Shown: positions 42,243 through 51,185 of the stretch, piece by piece | Position numbering within the stretch: the first letter of the stretch is position 1 | Layout: every line of letters begins with the position of its first letter | Origin: Oleiagrimonas sp963747595 | GTDB taxonomy: Bacteria > Pseudomonadota > Gammaproteobacteria > Xanthomonadales > Rhodanobacteraceae | NCBI GenBank assembly: GCA_963747595.1 | Contig: CAVVFO010000001.1 | Span: forward strand, 744,001 to 808,000 | Length of the DNA stretch: 64,000 nucleotides | Direction: 5' to 3' | Position numbers and translations under genes: made by a program | The notes under the pieces: generated by a model | Told to the model about the DNA's origin: nothing | What the model saw: the letters and a program-made list of their open reading frames with translations, nothing else | Databases searched by the model: none

Positions 42243-44615
42243 CGTTCCCGTATTGTCGGGCGTCAATGTGAGGTGGTGGGTGGCGGTGCCGGGCAGCAGC
42301 GGCGTGGGACGGCCGTGCACCCACGCCTGGTGCCCCGCGCCATAGAATGGTGACAGTGGATTGTCGCTCTGCCCGCCGGGCATGTGCAGATAGCTGTGCG
42401 CTTCGTTGCCGGGCTGGATGCCGAAACGCTCGGAGGCGCCAAACGCCGGTGCCTGCACGCGCGGCATGTAGTGATCGCCGGGCAATGGCTGATGCCGCAT
42501 ATCCAGCCAGTAACCGACGATGGGTGGCAGTGCCGCGGCCAGCGGATGGTCGATCTGCGCGATGTTGCGCTTGCCCCAGGTCTGTTTGTCGAGGCCGCCC
42601 GGTTGCGCGGAGAGCGACGTGTTTACCTTTCGGGCGGCCTCGACGAGCAATGCGTTCCAGCTCGGATAGCGCGGTGCCAGCATGTGCATGGGTTGCTTCT
42701 GCAGCAGTGCCCATACCGCCGCTTCGCTGCGCAGTGGCCAGCTGAAATCCGGGAAGCGCTTTTTCAGTCGCGCATTGAACGGCGCCAGCACATCCTTCGT
42801 CACCTGCACGCGAAACGCGCGCACGATACGGTAGGACACGCTGTGGATACCGGCGTGGCCGGACCAATGTGTGACGAGGCGGCGCATGGCATCCAGATGG
42901 TGATCGTTGCGGGTGCGCAGGGTCGCTTGCAGCAACGTGTGCCAACGCGTCAGAAATATCGCGTGATCGTCCAGCTGCACGGACAACAGGTCGCGAGGCT
43001 TGAAATGCGTGTGCGCACGCAGGTCGTTGCGAATCTGCTGCGCCCGCGCGCCCAGCGCGAAACCACCATCGCCCAGCAGCTGCAACCATGCGCCGCCGGT
43101 GGTGCGGTTGTTGGCCGTCCACAGGCGATCATCGGCTGGATTCTCGATGCGGGGAAACTGCGCCGGCCGGGCGAATCCGGTCCAGCCCGTGGCCGCTTGC
43201 GACCAGTCCGCGGGCATACCCGGATCGAAGCCCTCGCGCAGCGGCAGGGCATTGCCGGTGAGGGTCCAGCCGATGTTGCCGGCCGTGTCGCCGACCACGA
43301 AGTTCTGGGGCGGCATGCCGATGGTCGGCGCGATCGCCAGTGCATCGTGCACGTCTTGCGTCTGCTCCAACTTCAGCAGGTTCAGGTTGTGCGTACGCGG
43401 CAGCTGCGCGATCCAGGCCAGTGCCAGCGGTGTCCCCTCCGTGTCCCTGGCCATGATCGGACCCCAGCGCGTGTCGCGCACAGTTTCGTGCTGCGGCGCC
43501 TGTCCGCTGACCTCGATGGTTTCGTGATGCACCCGGAATCGCGCCCAGCCGCCGGGTACGCGGTACCGCGAGGGATCGCCGGGTTTGCGCAGGATGCGCA
43601 CCCAGTCCATCCAGTCGCCGTAGCTGTTGGTGAAGCCCCACGCGATATGGCCGTTGCTTCCGGCGATCAGCAGCGGCGTGCCGGGCAGGGTGAGGCCGTT
43701 CAGATCGACCGCATGGCCGTTGCTTCCGGGATAGCGCATGCGGGCCCGGAACCAGATGTCGGGCACGCGCAGGCCCAGGTGCATGTCGTTGGCGACGATG
43801 GCCGCGCCGCCCGTCAGCGCGCCGGCAACGGCGAAATTGTTGCTGCCGGGGAAGTTGCCGGCCGCCAGCGTGACGCTTTCGTGGCCGGTCGGTGTGCCCT
43901 GGCGCAGGTTGATCACGGCTGCAGACGGAATCACCGGTGGCGGTGTGACCGGGCCTTGCAGCGGTGCTTCCCAGCGACCGTCGCGGCGGCCCAGGAACGA
44001 GACGAGTGGCGCCGGCAGGACGGCACGCAGGCGCGCCAGATTGAGCTCGCGCGTGTTGGTGCCATTGCCGTTGAGATCCAGGAACATGGCGTCGATGACC
44101 AGCAGGGTATCCTCGTCGCGCCACGGTGCGGGCGTCTTGCCCAGCAGCAGGTATTCCCAGGGCCGCACGCGAAGCTCCCGCAACCCCGCGTTGACGCCAT
44201 CGCGGTACGCATCCAGCAGCGTGCGGCTGGACGCGGGCAGTTGCGCGATGCGGGCATGCGCGCGCTCGCGGAAACGGTGTCGCCGATGATCGCGATCCAT
44301 CTTGATCGCCGCCGGTCCCACCAGCGCCGCCAGCTCGCCCGCGGCCGAGCGGCGCAGCAGGTCCATCTGGAAGAATCGTTCCTGCCCGTGCGTGAAGCCC
44401 AACGCATATGCCAGGTCCTCACGGTTGTGCGCGGTGATGGTGGCCACGCCCAGTTTGTCGCGGCTGATTTTCACCGGTGCAGCCAGTGCATGTTCGACCT
44501 GCACCTGGCCGTCCAGCGTCGGCACGCTGCCGGCCAGCAGATACCACCCGGTGCCGAAGACAATGGCGGTCACGATCAGCAGCGCCCCGCCCAGACACCG
44601 CAGCCAGCGTTTCAT
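42240..44615 (-). CDS. Penicillin acylase-family Ntn hydrolase
   Basis: A 791-residue precursor exported by an N-terminal hydrophobic segment (GALLIVTAIVFGTGWYLL). The alpha chain contains HGQERFFQMDLLRRSAAGEL. Autoprocessing would expose the nucleophile Ser near residue 258 in PGSNNFAVAG. The beta chain has the expected features, including NDMHLGLRVPDIWF and HIAWGFTNSYGDWMD. Relatives hydrolyse penicillins, aculeacin or acyl-homoserine lactones; specificity cannot be read here. The frame stays open to an ATG at 44654; neither start has a good ribosome site. Confidence 0.92.
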   Translation of the reverse strand: MKRWLRCLGGALLIVTAIVFGTGWYLLAGSVPTLDGQVQVEHALAAPVKISRDKLGVATITAHNREDLAYALGFTHGQERFFQMDLLRRSAAGELAALVGPAAIKMDRDHRRHRFRERAHARIAQLPASSRTLLDAYRDGVNAGLRELRVRPWEYLLLGKTPAPWRDEDTLLVIDAMFLDLNGNGTNTRELNLARLRAVLPAPLVSFLGRRDGRWEAPLQGPVTPPPVIPSAAVINLRQGTPTGHESVTLAAGNFPGSNNFAVAGALTGGAAIVANDMHLGLRVPDIWFRARMRYPGSNGHAVDLNGLTLPGTPLLIAGSNGHIAWGFTNSYGDWMDWVRILRKPGDPSRYRVPGGWARFRVHHETIEVSGQAPQHETVRDTRWGPIMARDTEGTPLALAWIAQLPRTHNLNLLKLEQTQDVHDALAIAPTIGMPPQNFVVGDTAGNIGWTLTGNALPLREGFDPGMPADWSQAATGWTGFARPAQFPRIENPADDRLWTANNRTTGGAWLQLLGDGGFALGARAQQIRNDLRAHTHFKPRDLLSVQLDDHAIFLTRWHTLLQATLRTRNDHHLDAMRRLVTHWSGHAGIHSVSYRIVRAFRVQVTKDVLAPFNARLKKRFPDFSWPLRSEAAVWALLQKQPMHMLAPRYPSWNALLVEAARKVNTSLSAQPGGLDKQTWGKRNIAQIDHPLAAALPPIVGYWLDMRHQPLPGDHYMPRVQAPAFGASERFGIQPGNEAHSYLHMPGGQSDNPLSPFYGAGHQAWVHGRPTPLLPGTATHHLTLTPDNTGT

Positions 44616-44770
44616 CAGTGGGTTGTCATGCAAGTGAATGTGCGCATTTCGCATCCGGACGTTGTACAGGGAAAATTCATCGAACTCCGTTTGGCCGGGG
44701 ACGGAGGTCCTATCTATCTCCGCATCTCATCGAAATCCGCGAACCATCAGTAAAACCGGCTCTGCATGCT

Positions 44771-44852
44771 CGTCATCCCGGCGAAGTCCGGGATCCATTT
44801 TGACTTTGTAGCATCAGAGCGACAATGGATCCCGGCCTTCGCCGGGATGACG
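44771..44852. repeat. Dispersed palindromic repeat family A, copy 2
   Basis: Inverted arms 44771-44799 and 44824-44852 (29 bases, one mismatch) around a 24-base centre, starting CGTCATCCCGGCGAAGTCC. The whole element can form one long hairpin. It shares both arm and central sequence with copy 1 at 31262-31403, in opposite orientation. Confidence 0.85.
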
Positions 44853-44919
44853 ATTCGGAGGCATCACCGAGAGGGGGTGTACGTTTAAGGACACAAGTGG
44901 ACTACCTCAACGGAGGCGT

Positions 44920-47166
44920 TCACGCGCTGGTCTCGATGCGCTCGACGCGGCGCAGACCGCGCGGCAGCAAGCCCCCGCGGCTGGCGCGGTTGCCACCGTA
45001 TTCGACCAGGTCCGCCCACTTCAGGGTCAGCTTGCGCTGGCCCGCGTACAGCGTCACCGCACCCGAGTCCTCGGCCACCACGGCGATGCCGGCCACGCGC
45101 TCGTCCCCCTTGGTCAGTTTGGCCCTGGGGATCTCGATCAGCTTGTTGCCCTTGCCCTTGTCCAGTTCAGGCAATTCGGCCACGGAGAACATCAGCAGGT
45201 GGCCCTCGGTGGTGACCACCACGATACGGTCGCGTGCCGCGTCGCTGACGTAGGCCGGAGCCAGGACGCGCGCGTCGTCGGGCAGACTGATGATCTGCTT
45301 GCCGGCCTTCTGCCGGCTGGTCAGCGATTCGAAGCGGGTGAGGAAGCCGTAGCCGAAATCCGAAGCCAGCACCAGACGCTGTTCGTTGTCACCGGCAGCC
45401 ACGGCGTCGAAGCGCGCCCCCGCCGGGGGGCTGAAGCGACCGGTCAGCGGATCGCCATTGCCGCGTGCCGAAGGCAGCGAATGCGCGGGTGTGGAATAGC
45501 TGCGTCCGGTGGAATCGATGAACGCCGCCTGCTGGTTGGTGCGGCCGCGGGCGAAGCCTGCCAGGGCGTCGCCATCGCGATAGTTGAGGCCCTCCGCATC
45601 CACGTCGTGCCCCTTGGCGGCGCGGATCCAGCCCTTGGTGGACAGCACGATGGTGACCGGCTCGGAGACCACCAGGGCGCTTTCGTCCAGCGCCTGCGCG
45701 GCCTCGCGCTCGACCAGCGGCGAGCGGCGATCGTCGCCGAACTTTTCCGCGTCCGCGGCGATTTCCTGCTTGATCAGTGTCTTCAGCTTGGCCGGCGATT
45801 TCAGCAGCACGTTGATGCGTGCGCGCTCGGCCTCCAGTTCGTCGGTCTCGCCGCTGATCTTCATTTCCTCCAGCCGCGCCAGCTGCCGCAGGCGCGTTTC
45901 CAGGATGTAATCGGTCTGCTCCTCGGAGAGATTGAAGCGGGCGATCAGCGCCGCTCGCGGATGGTCTTCGCTGCGGATGATGCGAATGACTTCATCGAGA
46001 TTGAGATAGGCGATGCGCAGGCCTTCCAGCAGATGCAGGCGTCGCTCCACCTTGCCGAGGCGGTGTTTCAGACGCTTGGTGACCGTATCGGTGCGGAACT
46101 TCAGCCACTCGCCGAGGATGCCCTTCAGGTTTTTCACCTGCGGCCGGCCGTCCAGTCCGATCATGTTGAGGTTGACGCGGTAGCTCTTTTCCAGATCGGT
46201 GGTGGCGAACAGATGCTGCATCATCTCGTCGGTATCCACGCGCGACGAGCGCGGCACCAGCACCAGGCGGATCGGATGCGCGTGATCGGATTCATCACGC
46301 AGGTCCTCCAGCATGGGCAGTTTCTTGGCGCGCATCTGCGCGGCGATCTGTTCCAGCACCTTGGAGGGGGAAACCTGATAGGGCAGGGCGGTGATGACCA
46401 CGCTGCCGTCCTCGTTGCCGTATTCGGCGCGCGCGCGCACCGAGCCGTGGCCGGTCTCGTACATGCTGCGCAAATCCTTACGCGGGGTGACGATCTCGGC
46501 GCTGCTGGGGTAATCCGGTCCCTTGACGTGCTCGCACAGCGCGGCGATGTCGGCACCGGGTTCGTCCAGCAGGTGAATGCAGGCGGCGGCCAACTCGCGC
46601 AGGTTGTGCGGCGGGATGTCCGTGGCCATGCCCACCGCGATGCCCATGGAGCCGTTCAAGAGGATGTGCGGCAGACGCGCGGGCAGCCAGTTGGGTTCCT
46701 CCAGCGTGCCGTCGAAATTGGGGCTCCATTCCACCGTGCCCTGGCTGACTTCGCCCAGCAGCACCTCGGCCACCGGATGCAGCTTGGATTCGGTGTAGCG
46801 CATCGCCGCGAAACTCTTGGGATCATCCGGCGAGCCGAAATTGCCCTGACCGTCGACCAGCGGGTAGCGGTACGAGAACGGCTGCGCCATCAGCACCATG
46901 GCCTCGTAGCAGGCACTGTCGCCGTGCGGGTGGAACTTGCCGATGACATCGCCGATGGTGCGCGCGGATTTCTTCGGTTTGGCACCGGCGGCCAGACCCA
47001 GCTCGCTCATGGCGAAGATGATGCGCCGCTGCACGGGTTTCAGACCATCGCCAATGAACGGCAAGGCGCGTTCCAGCACCACGTACATGGAGTAGTCCAG
47101 ATACGCGCGCTCGGCGTAATCCTTCAGCGCGATCTGTTCGAAATTGGCTTGCAGGTTCATGGGCAT
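44920..47166 (-). CDS. parC: DNA topoisomerase IV subunit A (ParC)
   Basis: A 748-residue type II topoisomerase subunit that decatenates chromosomes. Seen: YSMYVVLERALPFIGDGLKP, GKFHPHGDSACYEAMV (quinolone-determining region with the wild-type Ser and Glu), AAMRYTESKL with the catalytic Tyr, and a C-terminal beta-pinwheel with GRSYSTPAHSLPSARGNGDP. The pinwheel pattern and length fit ParC rather than GyrA. parE is not nearby. Starts ATG at 47166 or 47160 are equivalent. Confidence 0.95.
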   Translation of the reverse strand: MPMNLQANFEQIALKDYAERAYLDYSMYVVLERALPFIGDGLKPVQRRIIFAMSELGLAAGAKPKKSARTIGDVIGKFHPHGDSACYEAMVLMAQPFSYRYPLVDGQGNFGSPDDPKSFAAMRYTESKLHPVAEVLLGEVSQGTVEWSPNFDGTLEEPNWLPARLPHILLNGSMGIAVGMATDIPPHNLRELAAACIHLLDEPGADIAALCEHVKGPDYPSSAEIVTPRKDLRSMYETGHGSVRARAEYGNEDGSVVITALPYQVSPSKVLEQIAAQMRAKKLPMLEDLRDESDHAHPIRLVLVPRSSRVDTDEMMQHLFATTDLEKSYRVNLNMIGLDGRPQVKNLKGILGEWLKFRTDTVTKRLKHRLGKVERRLHLLEGLRIAYLNLDEVIRIIRSEDHPRAALIARFNLSEEQTDYILETRLRQLARLEEMKISGETDELEAERARINVLLKSPAKLKTLIKQEIAADAEKFGDDRRSPLVEREAAQALDESALVVSEPVTIVLSTKGWIRAAKGHDVDAEGLNYRDGDALAGFARGRTNQQAAFIDSTGRSYSTPAHSLPSARGNGDPLTGRFSPPAGARFDAVAAGDNEQRLVLASDFGYGFLTRFESLTSRQKAGKQIISLPDDARVLAPAYVSDAARDRIVVVTTEGHLLMFSVAELPELDKGKGNKLIEIPRAKLTKGDERVAGIAVVAEDSGAVTLYAGQRKLTLKWADLVEYGGNRASRGGLLPRGLRRVERIETSA

Positions 47167-47220
47167 GCGGGAAATCGTGAGATCAAGGCCATGATGGTGC
47201 CAGAAAGGCGCCTTCCCGCG

Positions 47221-47356
47221 TAGGGCGGCTCAAGGAGCGTCAGCGACGGAGCCGCCTGCTTGCGGGAAGCCAAGGCGCTTTCCGCAAAAAGCTTGCGGGA
47301 AATAGGCTGATTATCGGCAAGCAGGCGGATCCGTCGCGTTGCTCATTGATCCGCCC
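47221..47356. repeat. Dispersed palindromic repeat family B, copy 2
   Basis: Left arm 47221-47263 and right arm 47317-47356 are inverted repeats related to copy 1 at 42138-42242; the left arms of the two copies differ at only one or two positions over 38 bases. A centre of about 54 bases contains a smaller hairpin. It lies in the short space between the TraB/GumN stop and the parC start, so it sits in the parC leader. Confidence 0.8.
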
Positions 47357-47367
47357 GGCGAGGCGGC

Positions 47368-48246
47368 TCAAGGGCGCTGGCGTTCGACGTGGATGCCACG
47401 CGTTTCCAGCTGATGCTGCACGCTGTCCGGCCCGGCCAGATGCGCCGCGCCGACCGCCACGAAGCGGGTCCCGGGCTTGTCCAGGAGCGCGGCAATCTGT
47501 TTCGCGAAGTTGTGGTTGCGATTGACGATCAGGCGCCGATACAGCTGCGGCGATTGCCTGCGCATCTGCAGATCACTGAGCTGCCCCAGCGTCTTCACAT
47601 CGCCGGCTTGCCATGCGGCGACAAGAGCATGCAATTCCTGCTGTGCCTTGTCGAAATCCTTCAGCGTGGCGCGCAGGAAATCCAGCTGTACCTTCGGCGA
47701 AAGATTGGCCATGTAGCGGATCTGGTCGGCGGATGATTCGAAGCCGTGTACGGGTTTGCCCGCCTTTTTCATCTGCGCACGCAGCTGCTGGTCCACGCCT
47801 TTTTTCGGATCCAGGCCGGCCTTGAGCAATGGCGCCATGGTCAGGGTCACCGCAGCCAGCCATGGCCGCATCGGTTCCAGCGTGGCCACCCCGTTGGGCA
47901 ACCCGGCTGTCTTCGCCGCCTGCTTCAGCAGCGCCCGGGTTGTCTTGTCCAGCTTGGCGGACAACGGATGCGCCACATCCAGTCCGTACCGCGCCACCAG
48001 CGCCTGCATGCGCGTCGGGTTGTCGTCGTTTTCCTCGACATACAGCGCCTGGCTTGCCGTCAGCGCCTTGTTCAGCTCCGCAAAGCGCCATTGGGCGTGG
48101 CCGGGCAGAAGATGCACCGTGCCGAACAGGTACACCGTGCTGTCGGCCTTGTGCACCACCCACAACGCCGGCGTCGCCAGCGCGGGGAGGGCCGTGAACA
48201 CCAGCAGGGCCAGACCGAGACGGATCAGGCGGCGGGCGATGTGCAT
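47368..48246 (-). CDS. TraB/GumN-family exported protein
   Basis: A 292-residue protein with a signal peptide (GLALLVFTALPALATPALW). The TraB/GumN pattern is present: DSTVYLFGTVHLLPGHAQWR near the N-terminus, FESSADQIRYMANLSPKVQL in the middle, and FVAVGAAHLAGPDSVQHQLE near the end, with the conserved GxxH motifs that probably bind metal. The family has been proposed to be haem-related or protease-like. The ATG at 48246 has AGGGAAG upstream. Confidence 0.9.
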   Translation of the reverse strand: MHIARRLIRLGLALLVFTALPALATPALWVVHKADSTVYLFGTVHLLPGHAQWRFAELNKALTASQALYVEENDDNPTRMQALVARYGLDVAHPLSAKLDKTTRALLKQAAKTAGLPNGVATLEPMRPWLAAVTLTMAPLLKAGLDPKKGVDQQLRAQMKKAGKPVHGFESSADQIRYMANLSPKVQLDFLRATLKDFDKAQQELHALVAAWQAGDVKTLGQLSDLQMRRQSPQLYRRLIVNRNHNFAKQIAALLDKPGTRFVAVGAAHLAGPDSVQHQLETRGIHVERQRP

Positions 48247-48427
48247 GATGATCTTCCCTGTGGGATCGACATGCGCAGCATAGCTGCTGCCTGTGGTCGC
48301 GGCAGCAACAGGCCATGCTCCCTCGATCCAGCAGCCAACAAGCCCCGTCGGCACCAGGCTGAGCGCTGCCCAAACGGGGCCGCGGGGACGGGCTCGGCAG
48401 CGCGTAAGGTATCGCTACAATGACGGC

Positions 48428-49036
48428 ATGAGCGCGGACGACAAACTCAAGTTGTATCGCGACAAGCGCGACTTTCGCCGCACCGGCGAGCCGTCCGGTG
48501 ACAAAGGCAAAAGCGGCAAGCACCCGCTGTTCGTGATCCAGAAACACGATGCCTCGCGCTTGCACTATGACTTTCGCCTGGAGGTCGATGGCGTGCTGAA
48601 ATCCTGGGCCGTCCCCAAGGGCCCGTCCACCGACCCGAGCGAAAAGCGTCTTGCCGTGGAAACGGAGGATCACCCGCTGGATTATGCGGATTTCGAGGGC
48701 ACCATTCCCGAGGACCAGTACGGCGGCGGCACGGTGATGGTCTGGGATGCCGGCAGCTATCGCAATCTCAAGAACACCGACGATGACGACAGTGTGTCCA
48801 TGACGGATGCGCACCAGGACGGTCACATCTCGGTCTGGCTGGAGGGCCGCAAGCTGCGCGGCGGCTATGCGCTGACGCGTTTCAGGAGGGAGCGCGGCAA
48901 GGCGCAGTGGCTGCTGGTGAAAATGGACGACGAGGCGGCCGATGCGCGGCGCAATCCGGTCAGCACCGAGACGAAGTCGGTGCTCAGTGCGCGCACCATG
49001 GAACAGATCGCCGACGAAGACGACGATGCCGGCTGA
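48428..49036 (+). CDS. LigD 3'-phosphoesterase (PE) domain protein, stand-alone
   Basis: A 202-residue protein equal to the N-terminal PE domain of Pseudomonas-type LigD, which trims 3' ends at double-strand breaks. Seen: FVIQKHDASRLHYDFRLEVD with the catalytic His residues, SWAVPKGPSTDPSEKRLAVE, GTIPEDQYGGGTVMVWD and ISVWLEGRKLRGGYALTR. It is first of three overlapping genes: its stop overlaps the ligase gene by 11 bases and the next frame is different. The acidic tail QIADEDDDAG ends it. In most bacteria this domain is fused to the ligase. Confidence 0.92.
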   Translation: MSADDKLKLYRDKRDFRRTGEPSGDKGKSGKHPLFVIQKHDASRLHYDFRLEVDGVLKSWAVPKGPSTDPSEKRLAVETEDHPLDYADFEGTIPEDQYGGGTVMVWDAGSYRNLKNTDDDDSVSMTDAHQDGHISVWLEGRKLRGGYALTRFRRERGKAQWLLVKMDDEAADARRNPVSTETKSVLSARTMEQIADEDDDAG

Positions 49037-50036
49037 GGACCTGTTTGCCGGGCTTACCGATGCCCAGCGGGAACGCGTGCGCAGCACGGCGCTGCCGGCG
49101 TGGATCGATCCGATGCTGGCCACCTTGTCGCATGACCCGTTCACCGACAGCGACTGGATCTTCGAGCGCAAGCTGGACGGCGTGCGGTGCCTGGCCTACA
49201 TCAAGGGCGACACCGTACGGTTGTGGTCACGCAATAGGCAGCGGCAGGACGACACCTATCCGGAGCTGGTCGATGCACTCGCTGCGCAGACACACGGCGA
49301 CTGCATCGTCGATGGCGAAATTGTGGCCTTTGACGGAAAACTGACCAGTTTCTCGCGCCTGCAGGGCCGATCCGGCATCACCGACGCGGCCAAAGCGCGG
49401 GCCAGCGGCATCGCCGTGTACTACTACCTGTTCGACCTTCTGTATTTCGACGGGCGGTGCCTCACCGACCTGCCATTGCGTGCGCGCAAGCAGCTGCTGC
49501 GCAAGGCGCTGCGTTTTGCCGATCCGTTGCGCTACACCCCGCATCGCAATACCGATGGGGAAAGCTATCTGCGCACTGCCTGCGACAAGGGATGGGAGGG
49601 TGTCCTCGGCAAACGCGCCGACAGCCCTTATGTCGGCACCCGGTCGCGGCAATGGCTGAAACTCAAATGCGTGCACCGGCAGGAGTTCGTCATCGGCGGT
49701 TTCACCGAACCGAAAGGCAGCCGGATCGGCTTCGGCGCGTTGGCGCTGGGTTATTTCGATGCCGGCGAATTGCGCTACGCCGGCCTGGTGGGAACCGGAT
49801 TCGACGACGAGCAGTTGCGTTCGCTGCACAAGTCACTGACAGCGCTCGAACGCGAGCGCCCCGCATTCGATGACAATGCACTTGCCGCTGGCGACATGCA
49901 CTGGGTGACGCCGGACATGGTGGCGCAGGTCGGCTTCACCGAGTGGACCGCCGACGGCAAGCTGCGCCACCCCCGGTTCCTCGGCTTGCGCCACGACAAG
50001 GCTCCGCAGGAGGTCGTACGCGAGGACACGTCATGA
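49026..50036 (+). CDS. ATP-dependent DNA ligase (LigD ligase domain), stand-alone
   Basis: A 336-residue ATP-dependent ligase with the catalytic Lys in FERKLDGVRC (KLDG, Lys at residue 49), DGEIVAFDG, motif IV EGVLGKRADSPY and motif V WLKLKC, followed by the OB-fold domain. It corresponds to the central LIG domain of a Pseudomonas-type LigD used in non-homologous end joining. It begins inside the PE gene and its stop overlaps the POL gene start (ATGA). No Ku gene is seen. Confidence 0.93.
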   Translation: MPAEDLFAGLTDAQRERVRSTALPAWIDPMLATLSHDPFTDSDWIFERKLDGVRCLAYIKGDTVRLWSRNRQRQDDTYPELVDALAAQTHGDCIVDGEIVAFDGKLTSFSRLQGRSGITDAAKARASGIAVYYYLFDLLYFDGRCLTDLPLRARKQLLRKALRFADPLRYTPHRNTDGESYLRTACDKGWEGVLGKRADSPYVGTRSRQWLKLKCVHRQEFVIGGFTEPKGSRIGFGALALGYFDAGELRYAGLVGTGFDDEQLRSLHKSLTALERERPAFDDNALAAGDMHWVTPDMVAQVGFTEWTADGKLRHPRFLGLRHDKAPQEVVREDTS

Positions 50037-50935
50037 ATATCGATGGACATGCAATCGAGATATCGAACCCCGACAAGGTGCTGTTTCCGCAGGCGGGCTA
50101 CACCAAGAGCGATCTGGTGGGGTATTACCGCGACGTGGCCGACGTCATGCTGCCGCACCTCGAGGATCGGCCGCTGACCCTGCATCGATTCCCCGACGGC
50201 ATCGCCAGCGACGGCTTCTATCAACAGAATGCATCCGATTATTTTCCGCAGTGGATCGCGCGTGTCACGCTGCCCAAGGAAAACGGCAAGGTGGTGCATT
50301 GCATGTGCAATGATGCGGCAACGCTGGTGTATCTGGCCGGCCAGGCCTGCATCACGCCGCATGTGTGGCTGGCCCGCGCGGATCAGCCACATCATCCCGA
50401 CCGCATGATCTTCGACCTGGATCCGGGCAGCGACGATTTCGACACGGTGCGCGTGGCCGCACGCACCATGCGCCAGGTACTCGAGGATATTGGTCTTGAA
50501 ACCTTCGTCATGACCACGGGCTCGCGCGGCCTGCATGTGGTGACACCGCTGGACGCCAGCGCGGATTTCGATGCCGTGCGCGAGTTCGCGCGCCATGTCG
50601 CGGAGGTGGCGGCGGCACGCGCACCCGGGGAGCTGACCACCGAGCAGCGCAAGAACCAGCGGGGCGGCCGGTTGTATCTCGACATCATGCGCAATGCCTA
50701 CGGCCAGACCGCGGTCGCGCCCTATGCGGTGCGCGCACGTCCCGGAGCACCCGTCGCCACGCCACTGGACTGGGACGAACTGGGCGACGGCAAGCTGCGC
50801 GCGGACCGCTACAACATCGGCAATATCATGCGGCGCCTGGGACAGAAGCAGGATCCGTGGCGCACGATCGCAAGTCACGCGGCGGCGCTGGACGCGCACA
50901 CGGATGCGCTGGCTGATCTTCGCAAAGACACTTGA
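50033..50935 (+). CDS. LigD primase-polymerase (POL) domain protein, stand-alone
   Basis: A 300-residue archaeo-eukaryotic primase-type polymerase as found at the C-terminus of Pseudomonas LigD. Seen: NPDKVLFPQAGYTKSDLVGY, HRFPDGIASDGFYQQN, the catalytic FDLDPG (Asp128 and Asp130), MTTGSRGLHVVTPL with the conserved Ser/His, and YLDIMRNAYGQTAVAPYAVR. It adds nucleotides at broken ends. It overlaps the ligase stop by 4 bases, so all three pieces should be translated in a coupled fashion from one mRNA. Confidence 0.93.
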   Translation: MNIDGHAIEISNPDKVLFPQAGYTKSDLVGYYRDVADVMLPHLEDRPLTLHRFPDGIASDGFYQQNASDYFPQWIARVTLPKENGKVVHCMCNDAATLVYLAGQACITPHVWLARADQPHHPDRMIFDLDPGSDDFDTVRVAARTMRQVLEDIGLETFVMTTGSRGLHVVTPLDASADFDAVREFARHVAEVAAARAPGELTTEQRKNQRGGRLYLDIMRNAYGQTAVAPYAVRARPGAPVATPLDWDELGDGKLRADRYNIGNIMRRLGQKQDPWRTIASHAAALDAHTDALADLRKDT

Positions 50936-51185
50936 GGCAGGGCCGCCGGCACGAGTGCATCGCACCGGCGATCACCGACGATCAGCTCGCTGACGAACAG
51001 GGCCTGCCACATGTCGGCGTTGATCGGTTGAATGCGCTACCCAATGCGGTCTCTCGAAAGCGCATTCCGACCTGGGTTCGGATGGTCGAAATCGATGACC
51101 CTGAAGACTCATGTCGCCGCCTCCCGCGCGTGGCGGTACGTTGGAACTACCACAGTTCAACGTCGCCCAGCGACAGGAGGCAGCC
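50936..51185 (+). other. Left flank of the IS110-family element, non-coding, possible bridge-RNA end
   Basis: 250 bases between the LigD POL stop and the transposase start. A 9-bp stem GAATGCGCT/AGCGCATTC lies at 51030-51067 and a CAGGAGG ribosome site precedes the transposase. Part of this belongs to the IS left end; the exact boundary is not visible because IS110-type elements generally lack terminal inverted repeats. In the IS110 group the bridge RNA is transcribed from the non-coding end. Confidence 0.35.
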
